NCBI GenBank assembly: GCA_008704415.1
Contig: VXIS01000063.1
Location: 113,700-177,699, forward strand
Length of the DNA: 64,000 nucleotides
Reading direction: 5' to 3'
Source of the DNA: Sphaerosporella brunnea
Taxonomy: Eukaryota > Ascomycota > Pezizomycetes > Pezizales > Pyronemataceae
A program made the position numbers and the translations under genes. The notes below the pieces were generated by a model, which saw only the letters and a program-made list of their open reading frames with translations, had not been told where the DNA came from and did no database searches. Positions 22,208 through 33,371 of the stretch are shown one piece after another; within the stretch, counting starts at the first letter, position 1, and each line of letters begins with the position of its first letter.

Positions 22208-25200
22208 CTACTCTCCACGGTCCACACCCTTCCCCTTTTCTTCTGCCGTGGGCGGCGTTGTACTCTCCTGTGAACCCGCTCCATCAGCCTCAGCAGGCGC
22301 AGGAGCGATCTCCTCCTCTTTATTTGCACCGCTAGGGCCACCACTATTCAACAACCCCTCCACCACGCCCCTGGCTCTAAACGCGCGTTCCTGGTCCTCC
22401 ACCTCCTGTTGTAAACTCCTCAAAACGCCCTCCTGTGCAGGCAGCGGGAATAAGCTCCGTTCGCCAAAGAGATTTAGTCTATCCCCATGATCGGCGAAGC
22501 TTCTTGTGGTAGGCGTAGAAAACAATGAGTTTGCCGCCGTTTCCTCGAGGCTCCGTGCCGCTTCTCTCATTCTCAGCGCCGTATCGTTCAGGGCTGCAAT
22601 ACGCCGCGAGACAGCCTCCCTTGTTTCCCGATCCGCCTGCGCAATCTCAGCGCTATCGGCGTTGGAAGAAAGGGGCGGGATTTCGGGCAGGTCCGGTATT
22701 AAAATTCCCGGCTCCTCGAGGGACCGCTCTACATCTGAAGTGAGGATTGCAGGATCAGAGGTGTAGGGGATGACGCTTGCGCGGAAGTCAGATGGGAGGC
22801 CAAGAAGAACGCGGAGTTGCGATGTACGCTCCAGACCTTGGAGGAGCTCCGCGACGGCCTTGGCAGCGGTTTCTGGAGCCGGTGCAGTCTCAAGGCTGTT
22901 GGCAGTTACTACTGTGGATGCGCGAAGCTGCTCGGCTTCTTGAGGAGAGGGCCAGCCATTCAGGATTTCGGTGCGGATGGATTCAGGTAGCCCGTGGAGG
23001 ATCGTGTTTACTTGCACGGTCTGCCCTTTACTGTACATGTGGCGAAGGAATGACAGGATTGCGCTTATGCTCTCTTGCTCGACCGGCTTGAGGGTGGTCA
23101 GTTGCTCGGGCGTCAAACGCGATGTGTTCTTGGACCATATAGTACTTGATGTTGGAGCAACTGGGGGAGCGCTGACTGTGCGGCTCAGCGTGGATGGCCT
23201 GCTAGAACTGCTACCGCCAAGTTCTACGTCCTCAAAGGAGCGCTCAGCGGTGGGTGTTCGCAATGCGTGATAGTTTCTCATATTTTCTTGGTATGTTCTT
23301 GTCCCGCGGCGTGCGGAAAGAATATTGGCATTTGATGGCCTCGGGGTGACTGGTGTCTCAGGTGCACCCATTCCCAGGACGGTGAGTGGGACGACAAACC
23401 AACCCGGGGGAAGAACCATTCCCGCTGGTAGTCCGGAGGAAAGAGCATGTGGGAGAATAGGAGCACCAAAGGCAGGATATGGTAAAAACTGGGGAGTAAA
23501 GGAAGGGGCAGCTTGTCCATTGCCGGCAGTCGAGCTCGCGCCCGCGGATGAGGCAGCCCCAATGACTGGTTCAGAAGCGATGTTTCCTGTGTTTGATTGT
23601 GATTGCTGTCCCATTTCCGTCGGTCCTTGGTGGGCTTCTTGCATTGCACGTTCTCTGTCGATCGCCTGCTGGTTAAATAAGATGCGCTGCTCTAAAAGCG
23701 CCGCTGCCGCCGCATTGTGCTGGTTTGGCGGATTGTTGAGGGGCGCCTGAGGTTGCGGTTGTTCAGCGGCTGGTTGACCTGGCTGGGCTGGTTGGGGTGG
23801 GTTTCCCTGGTTGGGTGGACCACCAGCCATTCCGCCCACTAGCTCACCCATGTTTGCGCCCATCCCGAACTGGAACCCACCAAAGCCCCAGTGGGCCTGG
23901 AAAGCGAGGTTTGCTTGCTGGGGAAGTTCGTTTGCTGGAGCCGCATCGGGAGCGCGGCCGTTGGCGTTACCATTGACGGCTGCGTTCTCTTCCAGAACCG
24001 GACGCCTACAGGTAGGACACCGTTGCTGGCGCTCAAGCCAGCTGCGTAGACATGCGAAATGTAATATATGGCCGCAGGGGAGCTTCTTGGGACGGTGTCG
24101 TTGGTCCTGAGTTCCGGTTGCTCTGACACCATTGCCCGGGGCGCCCTCTTCTGACCATGGCCTCATTTCCTCACGACAAATGATGCAAACACCTTCAGCA
24201 CCAACCTCCTCCGCGGTGGCATCAGGGTATCGTGAGTTCATATGGGCGGTTGCGCGGCGAAAGCGAATGAAATCGCGGATGCGGGTGATGAAGGATCGAA
24301 GGGTGAGGTAAACATCCCTAATGATATGCAGTGGAAGACCGTACCATGTAAGAACGATCGAAAAGAACGAGAGATAGGTGAGCAGCTTTAGGAAGTCTGC
24401 CGGAATTGTCAGCCGGAGGTGCATCATCAGAACGCACTCGACGCATATGTGATATCAGCTGGACTCACCAGTGCAGAGCTCCGAGTAGAAAACCCATGTG
24501 CCCTTTTCTTCCCACCCACCAACGTCAAGCTCTTCATCGTCATCATCGTCCCCCTCTTCAGTCTCTTCGTCTACTTCTGTGGCTTCTTGGCCGGCGGCTT
24601 GTCTGCGCTCGTTCTCCTCCAGTTGGGCCTGCCTTCGCTGCCTAGCCATTATTCGTTCAATGGCCCGGGCTTCCTTCCGTCTCGCTGCTTCCTTGTAAAG
24701 AATGTACTTTTCGACCAAACCGAGGATGTACCGAGAGAGAATTCCGGCAGACGTGATCAGAAGGATAGCGAACTCAAATGCGAACATAACCTGCTTAATG
24801 TTAATCGTTCTGCCGGACTAAGATGGGATGGAGATCGACCATCATGTTTGGTTTGCCCTTTTCCAGCACGGCTGTGATGGCATGCCACACCATTCCTCCA
24901 CAGGCAATGCACAGTAGCAATAAGCTGCTCGCCAATCGAATATGGAATAAGACCGGACGTTCCGGAGGTTGTTGCTCCATCTGCAATTGAATTTGTCAGT
25001 CCTCCGCGCAGCGAACCATCGCACCCCCGGAATAACAAGGTAACGCACAATCTCGACTCTTCCGCTTCCGATCCAGCTGAAGCACTTGACGAACAGCAAT
25101 ACTCCGAACATAATAATGAACCGAACGTCGAATTCGTCGCGGAAGATCGTCATGGCGAGGCAGGTCTCGGTGACGGCATACCACGCTTTCTCGTAGATCT

Positions 25201-25579
25201 GCTCAACCTCTATCGCCCGCAACGGACCGTAGAACAAGAGCTGAAGGCCATGACCGAATACAATCGAGAGCAATATCAGGAGGTTCGTCAGGACCTGAGT
25301 CCGCACGTTAGCTCGGGTGAAGCGCGCAGCCGCAAACGTAAAAGGGTGCGCATGCCATCAAGCAGGCATTAGACTGAGCGAGGTAAACGCATGCCGAATA
25401 GAAATTGGCGCGTTGGTTGAAGGCCGAAAGGACTACTCCGAACGCGACAACAGTGCTAGCCTGCGGGGGTTGACGATGTCAGCCAAGGCATGGTTTGGGA
25501 TGAGCTCTGCTAGAGCTCAGCTCCCCGTGCAGCGCGAGGAGTCGGGCAAACGTACGGCGCCGTACGCGGCGAGACGCAT
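22208..25579 (-). CDS. HRD1: Hrd1/Synoviolin ER-associated degradation E3 ubiquitin ligase
   Basis: Multi-spanning ER-membrane RING ligase that ubiquitinates misfolded ER proteins and, in yeast, HMG-CoA reductase. Six exons: 25579-25556 (only 8 codons), 25460-25356, 25294-25049, 24980-24840, 24790-24469 and 24396-22208; 1008 aa. Intron 2 has a GC donor (ATG|GCATGC) and is supported by joining SNACLM to VLTNLL, as in the family. Introns are 95, 61, 68, 49 and 72 nt. Hydrophobic helices fill residues 1-300, with an acidic cytosolic insert ([16 protein letters not shown]) in exon 5. The RING-H2 uses Cys350, Cys353, Cys387, His389, His392, Cys395, Cys406 and Cys409 ([19 protein letters not shown]). 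The tail of about 600 residues is Gln/Pro/Ser-rich with a Glu/Arg-rich helical end. Confidence 0.9.
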
Positions 25580-27230
25580 GTTGGAAGCAATATTTTGGCG
25601 TCGTGATGATCCAGGAAACAGAGACACTCGCAGACGTCCGGTTGGGCGATTTGTTGTTGTTCGGCGGGATGAGCGATTCTGATCTGTCAGGGCAGTTGAG
25701 CTTAAAGCCAGATTGTCATGTCGCGCCACAGTCACGTGCTCGAGATTTGGTGATCTCTTTGTAAGGTCTTCAACAGCAACCTTTTGGCAAGACAGCGCTC
25801 AACATGATCAATTCATTCGCTTTTGCTGGATGCGGGGTTCGCGGGGAAGGGAAGAGAATACCCGTGATTTCAGTTTGCGCATCTGTATTTGCTGTCATCG
25901 AGCGAAGCACGCACATGACGGCACGGCTCCACATATGCCAACCCGCAATGCTTAGTATCCAACGAACGGAACTACTATGACCGCCATAACACTCAGAGTA
26001 CGAGTCAATTACACTTGGCAGAGAATTTCAACATTGGCCGTGGATCGAGATCAAATATCACCAACACTGAAGGAGTGGACGCCGACCTCGCATGCATGAG
26101 TACGAATAAAGAGGAATGGACGATACCACCATAAATCGCTCCGAATAAGAAATAACTTGGACTCAAGACGTCCTTACATCCAAATTCGCCTTCACCACTC
26201 ACGATAGACCCTGCGCGGTCAAGCAACTCGGCGGCCAAGAGTCGAGCAATTTCGACGCTCACGTTGAATCATTCAGTCCAACACTCTCAATAGAACTCGA
26301 TCAGATAACAAACATAACCCGAGTAATCATCAATCACCCATCTAGTTGCAGGGATTCGCCAAAAAACCCTTGTCTGGCGCAGGAACAAGAAACCAAAAAT
26401 CCGGGGAAGCCCTTAACTACCTGTCTATCTTCTAGATAGATAGATAGATAGATCGTCTCGCACGGGTCCTTATGCAAAGGCGCACCTGTGGGAAAAAGCT
26501 CCGTTTGGTTGCGAAGTTGAGCTGGTGTGTTGCAGAAGCTGGTGAAATGCAGAAGTATCGACCACCGCAAGTACAAGCTGGCTGCTTCGCGAAGTCCTTT
26601 GCACGGCAACTCGAGCCTGGAACTCGAGGCCGATATCTCGGACATCACGGCAAGCAAGCGCGGCTGGCCGGGTGGCCGCATGCGTACCACCAACAGCTAC
26701 AAGTCTGTGCTTCCGAAGATGCGGTGCCGGATTAGTTGAGTGCAGGCCCACCCACCCTCTCCAATGGCATCTCTACATCCAGTTGTGCGTGGGAAGAATG
26801 ATACGGTGAGGAAGCAGGACAGCGAGTGAGATATGGGTCGCGAAGCATCGGCGACTACATTTGCACAAACTACCGACGCCATACTGGAAGCGGTGTTTGG
26901 AGTTTGTCACGAAAATGATTAATTTGCGATTGATGCCCCCACCTCGAGACGCCGACGTCAACGAACTGCAGGGCAGCGATGCGCGGCCGGCTGTTGGAAA
27001 CTCAGAGGTTTCTTTGTGCTACTCTGCTACTATGTAATACACCCTGTGAAATTGCGTCAGCGGATCGTATATCTCATCGGAGAAACACTTTATCCACGAC
27101 CGAAGCCGAGCAGCTCAAGAAACATTCCGACATTTGCTTGGTGGCTTCTACGCAGAGCTTGGTAGAGCTATGTATCAAGGTGTCTTTCCTCTCGGTGGAC
27201 AACAAAGACAGAATTCGAAGCCAGTCGTTG

Positions 27231-27261
<31 letters not shown>

Positions 27262-27666
27262 CAGGAATGCGAGGGATTGCGCGGCTATGGCGTTCCAAGA
27301 TGTGGCCGCTTGACTACTTAAGTACCTACAGGTTCGTCACCTGGTGTTTGGGACAAAGATCTCCCTAGCCCTGGATCTACTCTATCTACAAGCAAGCACG
27401 AGTTGACTTTTACTCTGAAGTCCCGTGGCACAACAGCTGGGAAAAGGCTAGGTCAAGTGTGAAAGCCAGCATGCACACCGACATCAGTCATGGGGATTGT
27501 GCTGGTGGTGGACTGTAGTTCCCAACGTGGGTGCCCAGTGGTGGAGGTGTGATGATGGCCGGAGTGGACCCTTGCCAAGTTTTTTTTGTTCAAATTTAAA
27601 GTTGCCATCTCGACCGACGTCTGGGACCCTTCGAAAGAAGTGACAGCGAGAGGTCCAAGCCTCGAC

Positions 27667-27702
<36 letters not shown>

Positions 27703-27901
27703 ATTGCGTGCAAGTGATAAATATATCGTAGAGCCTCTGTCTCGCCCGCCCTCACTTCGTTGAAGTTCGTTCACCTGGCCTCACACCTCACCACTCATAC
27801 CACCACCACCACCCATCTCCGTCCGTCGCCGTCTGCTTCCCGCCAACCGCACTCTCTACGACTTCTACCCTCGCCGTCCGAGATTCAGCCTACTTCGTCT
27901 C
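25580..27901. other. Divergent intergenic region HRD1 / AGC1
   Basis: About 2.3 kb without a recognised gene. Landmarks are a (GATA)n tract at 26436-26452, a T run at about 27232-27260 and an A run of about 33 at 27669-27701. A CCACCAC-rich pyrimidine leader precedes AGC1. Confidence 0.4.
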
Positions 27902-28207
27902 GTAAGTGTCGCCATTTCCCAATCGAGGCTCTCCTCGGCGGTCAGACGCTCCTCAGCTGGAACTCGCCCAAAGTTTCGGCGGGGAGATTGCGGGGATATC
28001 CACGGAAACGGGGAAGTGCCCATATCCCATGGCGCCTCGCGGTATGGACCGCCGGGAGAGACAGGCCCGCTCCTGCGCTTTAGCGCAAAAATGGCCCCTC
28101 TTTCAAATACCTGCCCGTGCCCCGCTGCATGCTGGGATGACTCTTCTGTTGTCTGCTGCTCCTTGATACCTTTTGCCTCTCTCTCTTCGCCTTTTTTTTT
28201 TGCGCAG
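27902..28207 (+). other. Probable 5'-UTR intron of AGC1
   Basis: A good donor (TCTC|GTAAGTG at 27902) and a strong acceptor (a T run followed by GCGCAG, ending 28207) frame about 306 nt lying in the C/T-rich leader just upstream of the AGC1 start at 28331. Inferred from splice signals only. Confidence 0.45.
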
Positions 28208-28330
28208 TTGAAACTCCTCTTTGACATAGCATTCGCGCTGATCCTGGACATACGAATTGGCAGTCGCAGTTGCTTTGCTACAACCCGTCGCCTATCTTGC
28301 TTTGCCTAGATCCTACACGCAACGCCGATA

Positions 28331-30579
28331 ATGACAGTCAAAGAAGCGGTAAAGGAATCCCTCATCGGAGGCGAACACCCTCCTTCGTTGTCCGACGAGA
28401 CCAAACGACTCTTCGACAAGCATGCCACTTTCACAACCCCCGCTGGCGAGCGTGTGATGAGCAGAGATGACTTCGTAAACGCGATCGCTCCTCCCAAGGA
28501 AGACTACCACAAAATCAAGCGTGAGCAGTATGGCGTACTGTTCGATGTTGCGGACAGGCGGAAAGAGAGCTACCTTGACCTCAAGGATTGGGCGGCGTTT
28601 GAGATGCTGCTGGCGAAACCAGACGCCGAGTACCAGATCGCTTTCCGCCTTTTTGACGTTGAAGGCAAGGGTACCGTCAAGTTTAGCGATTTCATAGAGA
28701 AGTACAAGAAGTACAATGGCGGCAGCACGATTCCCTTCAACTGGAACAGCGATTGGGCGACGCTGTACCTCGGCGGCAAGGACAGTAGACATGAGCTCAC
28801 GTATCCTCAATTCTCGCAAATGATGCGTGCCCTGCAGGGCGAGAAGGTCCGGCAGGCCTTCCGTCTTTTCGACCCCAAGGACACCGGATTCATCGAGCCA
28901 GAGCAATTCCAAAGGATCATCGTCGAGACCCAGGGACACAAGTTGTCTGACCACCTGCTTGAGAACCTGCATACGCTGTGCAACATCGGCTCTGGCTCTA
29001 AAATCAGCTACGCAAATGTCCGTGCCTTCCAGAACGTCGTTCGTGAGCTGGATCTCATCGACACCATCGTGAGGAGTGCCACCGCAAAGTCGCCCGACGG
29101 AAAGATTACGAGAGCGGATTTTCTGAACGAGGCCGCCAAGATTACGCGGTTCTCGCATCTCACCCCGATGGAGGCTGACATCGTGTTCCATTTCGCCGGA
29201 GTCGACAACGTTTCCGATCGCTTGTCGTGGAAGGATTTCACCCGTGTTCTTGACCCGCTGTGGAGAGAAGTTCAGGCCGCCGCCCCCGCTCCGATCATTG
29301 GTAATTTGCCGACCGTTGCCTCTGTCACCCATGGTGAGGGTGTGTTCGGCCAGATCCTCGAGTCCGCCTACAACTTCGGTCTGGGAGCGATTGCTGGTGC
29401 GTTCGGCGCCACTGTGGTGTATCCCATCGATCTTGTGAAGACTCGTATGCAGAACCAGAGGACCAAGGTTGTTGGAGAAATGATGTACAAGAACTCTCTG
29501 GACTGTGCCAAGAAGGTCATCAAGAACGAGGGTTTCCGTGGGCTGTACAGCGGTTTGGGGCCTCAGCTCATTGTAAGTCTCTCTCTCTGTAATTGAATCG
29601 GGTGGATCAGTCGACTAACTTTGTTTTCAGGGAGTTGCCCCAGAAAAGGCGATTAAGCTCACTGTGAACGACTTCGTCCGAAGCAAGGGTACCGACAAGG
29701 ACGGTAACATTTCCCTTCCCTGGGAAATGTTTGCCGGTGGTGCCGCTGGAGGCTGTCAAGTCGTGTTCACGAAGTAAGCACTTACTGGGATTCCCGATTC
29801 GAGGCTCTGCTGACGTTGAATTTAGCCCTCTTGAGATTGTCAAAATTCGTCTTCAGATTCAGGGTGAGGTGGCCAAGAACGTCGAGGGAGTGCCTAGACG
29901 GTCTGCCATCTGGATCGTTAAAAACTTGGGATTGGTCGGCCTTTACAAGGGAGCTAGCGCTTGTCTTCTCCGCGATATTCCGTTCTCAGCCATCTACTTC
30001 CCCGCCTATGCGCACCTCAAAAAGGACTTGTTCGGCGAATCCAAGACCAAGAGCTTGGGAATTCTCCAACTTTTGGCCGCCGGTGCTATTGCCGGTATGC
30101 CTGCTGCTTACCTCACGACTCCTTGCGACGTCATCAAGACGCGTCTCCAGGTTGAGGCTCGCAAGGGACAGACTCATTACCGCGGTCTCATCCACTGTGC
30201 ACAAACCATCTGGAAGGAGGAAGGTTTCATGGCCTTCTTCAAGGGAGGTCCAGCCCGTGTGATGCGCAGCTCCCCACAGTTCGGATGCACCCTCGCTGCG
30301 TACGAGTTACTCAAGACGATTCTTCCGTTCCCCGGAAAGCCCCACGAGTCGAAGTCCCTCACTGGAGCCTTCAAGCCGTCTGTGAGTCCGGTTGAAGACC
30401 GCGCTCCCCTTAGCTTTTTGCGCAGCCGTAATGCCATGAAGATTCTCTTGGTACGTTCCTTCCCTGTCCGTTTGGAAGATAGCTGCTAATAGTTGCTGTA
30501 GGATCTGGATCAGAACTTCGGCCGCATCAACATGCCCGAAGGAGCCTTGAGTTCCGTCCCCGGCCTCAAGAGGGCTTAA
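28331..30579 (+). CDS. AGC1: Calcium-regulated mitochondrial aspartate/glutamate carrier
   Basis: Inner mitochondrial membrane exchanger of the aralar/citrin type, part of the malate-aspartate shuttle. Four exons, 28331-29572, 29631-29773, 29826-30450 and 30502-30579, with introns of 58, 52 and 51 nt; 695 aa. The N-terminal 300 residues form an EF-hand regulatory domain: helices such as [20 protein letters not shown] and [19 protein letters not shown] are visible. Three mitochondrial-carrier repeats follow, with signatures [22 protein letters not shown] and [11 protein letters not shown]. The second signature is created exactly by splicing exon 2 to exon 3 (Asn codon AA|C), which supports that junction. 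Length matches the family. Confidence 0.93.
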
Positions 30580-31406
30580 TTCCCTCGATCACACCACAGC
30601 GACCCTCCCCGTTCCGATATTCGGATCTCATTCGTGTATTCTCTTTTGTCTGAGGAGTTCTCATGGCTTTGCGTTTGGGTAGCGTCTTATTTCTATTTTT
30701 CCTAGGTTCGTGTATTTTTTTTCTTTTTTTTTCTTTAGGCCTTTTTATATTTTTTCGACTTCATTCGGGATAGGTTGTATTTTTCCTTTGTTGATTATCG
30801 GGGTTGTACTTGCGACTTGATATCCTGTGTACACTGCTCTGTATATCATGAAGCCGACAGGCAAAAAGTTTCCGACTGGTTTTTTTGGTTCTGGGGGGAG
30901 GGGATTATGGTTATATATTGGGGTGGTAGAATAGAGGAGGAGGTCAAATCTTGGATATATGGTTAGAAGGCGAGGGGACAATTTTATGTAGAAGCAATAG
31001 AATAGATAGGGTGGTGGTTCCTGTCGTATGACACGGACCGAGGATGATGGGCATCGGATGCCACTCGGGGAGAAATTACGGCTTGGAAGAGCCCGGCGGT
31101 GATGTTCTTTCAAATTCGTGTTGCTGACCGACGGTAGTTAATCTCTTTAAAAGGTTGTTGACAAGCAATATCGCATTGGCAGCTCTCCACACGCTTGATG
31201 GTGGTCGATCATGCAGTGGAACGAAAACGACGCACACTACATAGGTGGGCAATTAGAGTAGTTGAAAACCCATCAAATCTGGACCTTCGCACGGTGGTGC
31301 GATTGATTTCGAGTGAAGACTGCCAGCAAATACCCCCCTATTCGCAGGTTTAAAGTGCCTTGCCTCGCACCATACTTAAGTAGATACCAACAAACATTGG
31401 ATACCG
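30580..31406. other. Intergenic
   Basis: AGC1 3' flank with T-rich tracts (30714-30760). No gene recognised. Confidence 0.4.
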
Positions 31407-31542
31407 TACCGTAAAAACTCGAGAGCAAGAGAATGGGCTAAGTCACTGCGCCATGTAGGCTTAGTGACTTTGCCACATGGCGCAGTGACTTAGCCAGTGA
31501 CGTACCGGTAGCCCATTCTCTTGCTCTCGAGTTTTTACGGTA
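31407..31542. mobile_element. MITE-like nested inverted repeat (copy A)
   Basis: 136 bp. Perfect 33-bp terminal inverted repeats at 31407-31439 and 31510-31542 begin TACCGTAAAAACTCGAGAGC. Inside them a second perfect 17-bp inverted repeat (31440-31456 / 31475-31491, AAGTCACTGCGCCATGT) encloses a short loop. Reading the outer TA as a target duplication gives ends of TA-CCGTA, as in Tc1/mariner-type MITEs. No coding capacity. Confidence 0.75.
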
Positions 31543-32021
31543 ATTGCCCATTTTAGTATCTAACCGTAAAAAATGCGACCCCCATAATCAGCCAGGCCCG
31601 AAGAAAGCCACTGTGAATGACCGGGTGGCGACCGGACGAGTCGCGCAACATATCCTGGACCGGGGGTTGGATAAGGAACTAGAGCGCCGGTTTTCTTACA
31701 ATAATAAAAATCGAATTGCCATCATGCGCCTCAACCTGATGATCCTCTCTGGGATATATACCCGCTGCGGCCCCATGCATATGGCGAGCTTCCCACACCC
31801 AAAACATCCGCCGCCTTTTGGTGGAGCCAAAAACAGTGGAACAAGTAGTGCTGGTTTTGTCTACCTTGCCGGACCGGTGCGCTCACGGTTAACTGGAGCC
31901 TGGGTTTTGGGTCAGCGGTCTATTTTTGCAACGGGGTACTGCGCACAGTTACTTGTTAAAGGATGTGTCGCAGAGAGATGTTGCGGCGTGAGCCGCGTCC
32001 CCATATACGTCACGCGCTAAG
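31543..32021. other. Spacer between two MITE-like elements
   Basis: Holds an open frame on the plus strand (31544-32020) that begins just outside element A. No recognisable domain and no support for coding. Confidence 0.35.
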
Positions 32022-32142
32022 ATATCGTATTATCTCGGTACTAAGGCAATGTGGCAAAGTCATTGCGCTCTGTGGTGAAGTCACTCAGCCTCCTGGCAAA
32101 GTCACTTAGCCACGTTGCCTTATTACCGAGATAATACGGTAT
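32022..32142. mobile_element. MITE-like inverted repeat (copy B)
   Basis: 121 bp. 34-bp terminal inverted repeats at 32022-32055 and 32109-32142 with 3 mismatches, outer ends TATCGTA and TACGGTA. The internal core (GGCAAAGTCA, GAAGTCACTCAGCC, GGCAAAGTCACTTAGCC) matches the reverse complement of the element at 46399 with about 6 differences over about 93 bp. No coding capacity. Confidence 0.75.
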
Positions 32143-32251
32143 GGTGGGACTTCCCCACCAATTGCAATCCAGGGCGGTTAGGAGAGCGAGGTGCATAAGC
32201 GACAATATTATTAGCTTGCCGATGATCGTTGGGCGTACCCCCCTCACAGCT

Positions 32252-32257
32252 TATAAA
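32252..32257 (+). promoter_or_regulatory. TATA-like box of the DUF3237 gene
   Basis: TATAAA inside CAGCTTATAAACCC, about 65 bp upstream of the ATG at 32319; the leader between them is AACATCAACA-rich, typical of fungi. Confidence 0.5.
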
Positions 32258-32318
32258 CCCCGCCAGCTTCCTCCCCGCTCAACATCAACATTCACCATCA
32301 TCAACGTCAACATCAACA

Positions 32319-32951
32319 ATGTCCGGATTCCCGACTCTCAAGCCGTGGGGCACGCTCCTCGCAACGATTTCGCCACCAGAGCACATCGGCACGCTGAGCA
32401 GCGGGGGCTCGCAGATCATCGCTGTAAGTTCCCGCGCTCTCTGGCACAACGGAAGCAGAGCCGGTAACTAAAAGCAAGTAGAACATCACAGCGACATCCC
32501 TAAAGACCGAGCCCGACGTTACTCCTGCGCTCAATGCCACCTCCGTCGTCTTTGGCGGCGACTGGATCCACGCCGACCCCGACGGGAAGCATTTGAGACT
32601 CGATGTTAGGAGTGTTTTACGGTAGCTTTCCCTTCCCTTCCCACCGTCCCCGCTCCCGCCCCACCGGCTCCGCTAACGCCCCCCACCCCCAGCACCGACG
32701 ACGGCGTGCCCATCACCTTCATATACACGGGCATCATCAGCGTCTCACCGGCCACGGCGCTGGCACTCAGCGGCGCGCCGGAAGCGCAGACGGTACCGTT
32801 TGGGGACATTGTCAGCGTGCCGAGGTTTGTGACGGGCCATGACAAGTACCAGCACCTGGAGAACATGGTGTTTGTCGGCAGCGGCCGCTTTGTCATTACC
32901 CCCGGGGAGCCGATGAAGGTTGAGTATAAGATCTCGGAGGTGCTTGCGTAA
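32319..32951 (+). CDS. DUF3237-family small protein
   Basis: Resembles the DUF3237 family of small beta-barrel-like proteins with unknown activity. Three exons, 32319-32423, 32482-32621 and 32693-32951, with introns of 58 and 71 nt (second branch GCTAACG); 167 aa. Recognisable segments are the N-terminal ATISPPEHIGTLSSGGSQII, the GGDWIHADPDGKHLRLDVRS core and TDDGVPITFIYTGI, followed by the C-terminal half (GRFVITPGEPMKVEYKISEV). No signal peptide, so cytosolic. A TATA-like box and an ACATCAACA leader precede the start. It sits just downstream of two MITE-like elements, in an accessory-looking stretch. Confidence 0.8.
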
Positions 32952-33020
32952 GGCGGGGGGTCGTCTGTCCAGGTTGAACACTGCAAATAGAACTTGACTC
33001 CGCACTCATTGTATACATTG

Positions 33021-33098
33021 TTTCAGCCCTCGAGCTCATTCTGAATACTTGTTTTTTTGTTTCAGCCCTCGAGCTCATTTTGAATACTTGTTTTTTTG
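33021..33098. repeat. 39-bp tandem duplication
   Basis: Two head-to-tail copies (33021-33059, 33060-33098) of a unit starting TTTCAGCCCTCGAGCTCATT, differing at one base (C/T). It lies directly upstream of the TATA box of the Cys-rich gene at 33243 and so could affect its promoter. Confidence 0.85.
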
Positions 33099-33120
33099 TT
33101 TCGTGAGCCATGGCACCGCA

Positions 33121-33127
33121 TATAAAG
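33121..33127 (+). promoter_or_regulatory. TATA box upstream of Cys-rich copy 2
   Basis: TATAAAG about 116 bp before the ATG at 33243, followed by an A/C-rich leader (CCATAACAACAAAA). Confidence 0.5.
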
Positions 33128-33242
33128 GGCGTTCGTTTACAAACAACCTCGAGTTACCATTCGCAGTCGGAATTCAAAGAACACAGCGGTATCATATATC
33201 CCCCCACACAGCCCTTCCTTCACACACCCCATAACAACAAAA

Positions 33243-33371
33243 ATGTGTTCCCCCTACACCACGCTGCCCGGCGGCCCCGTTTACTGGCGCTGTTGCAACT
33301 GCAAGACAGAAGGAAACGTTTGGGGTGGGGCATGCCGAAACTGTTTTGTCATGATTTGTATGGGGCGCTAA
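33243..33371 (+). CDS. Small Cys-rich zinc-ribbon-like protein, copy 2 (short)
   Basis: A 42-aa frame starting MCSPYTTLPGGPVYWRCCNC. It shares the pattern of copies 1 and 3: MC start, GG, Y/F-W-x-CC-x-C, N-V-W, then C-x2-C-x4-C (ACRNCFVMIC). It stops soon after the last Cys, where the other copies continue for 24-26 residues, so it may be truncated. A TATA box and an AACAACAAAA leader like that of copy 3 support expression. Function unknown; metal binding is inferred from Cys spacing only. Confidence 0.55.
   Translation: MCSPYTTLPGGPVYWRCCNCKTEGNVWGGACRNCFVMICMGR

Larger units (their letters stand above)
32952..33242. other. Intergenic with promoter of Cys-rich copy 2
   Basis: Contains a 39-bp tandem duplication and a TATA box (both listed). 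No other feature. Confidence 0.45.

Noticed and set aside
31544..32020. 158-codon frame between two MITE-like elements, considered as cargo
   Set aside because: The two elements are separate complete units with their own matched ends, and the frame shows no domain, splice or promoter support.
31407..32142. CRISPR-like or tandem regulatory array
   Set aside because: The repeats are inverted and palindromic with no regularly spaced unique spacers, and the genome is eukaryotic.
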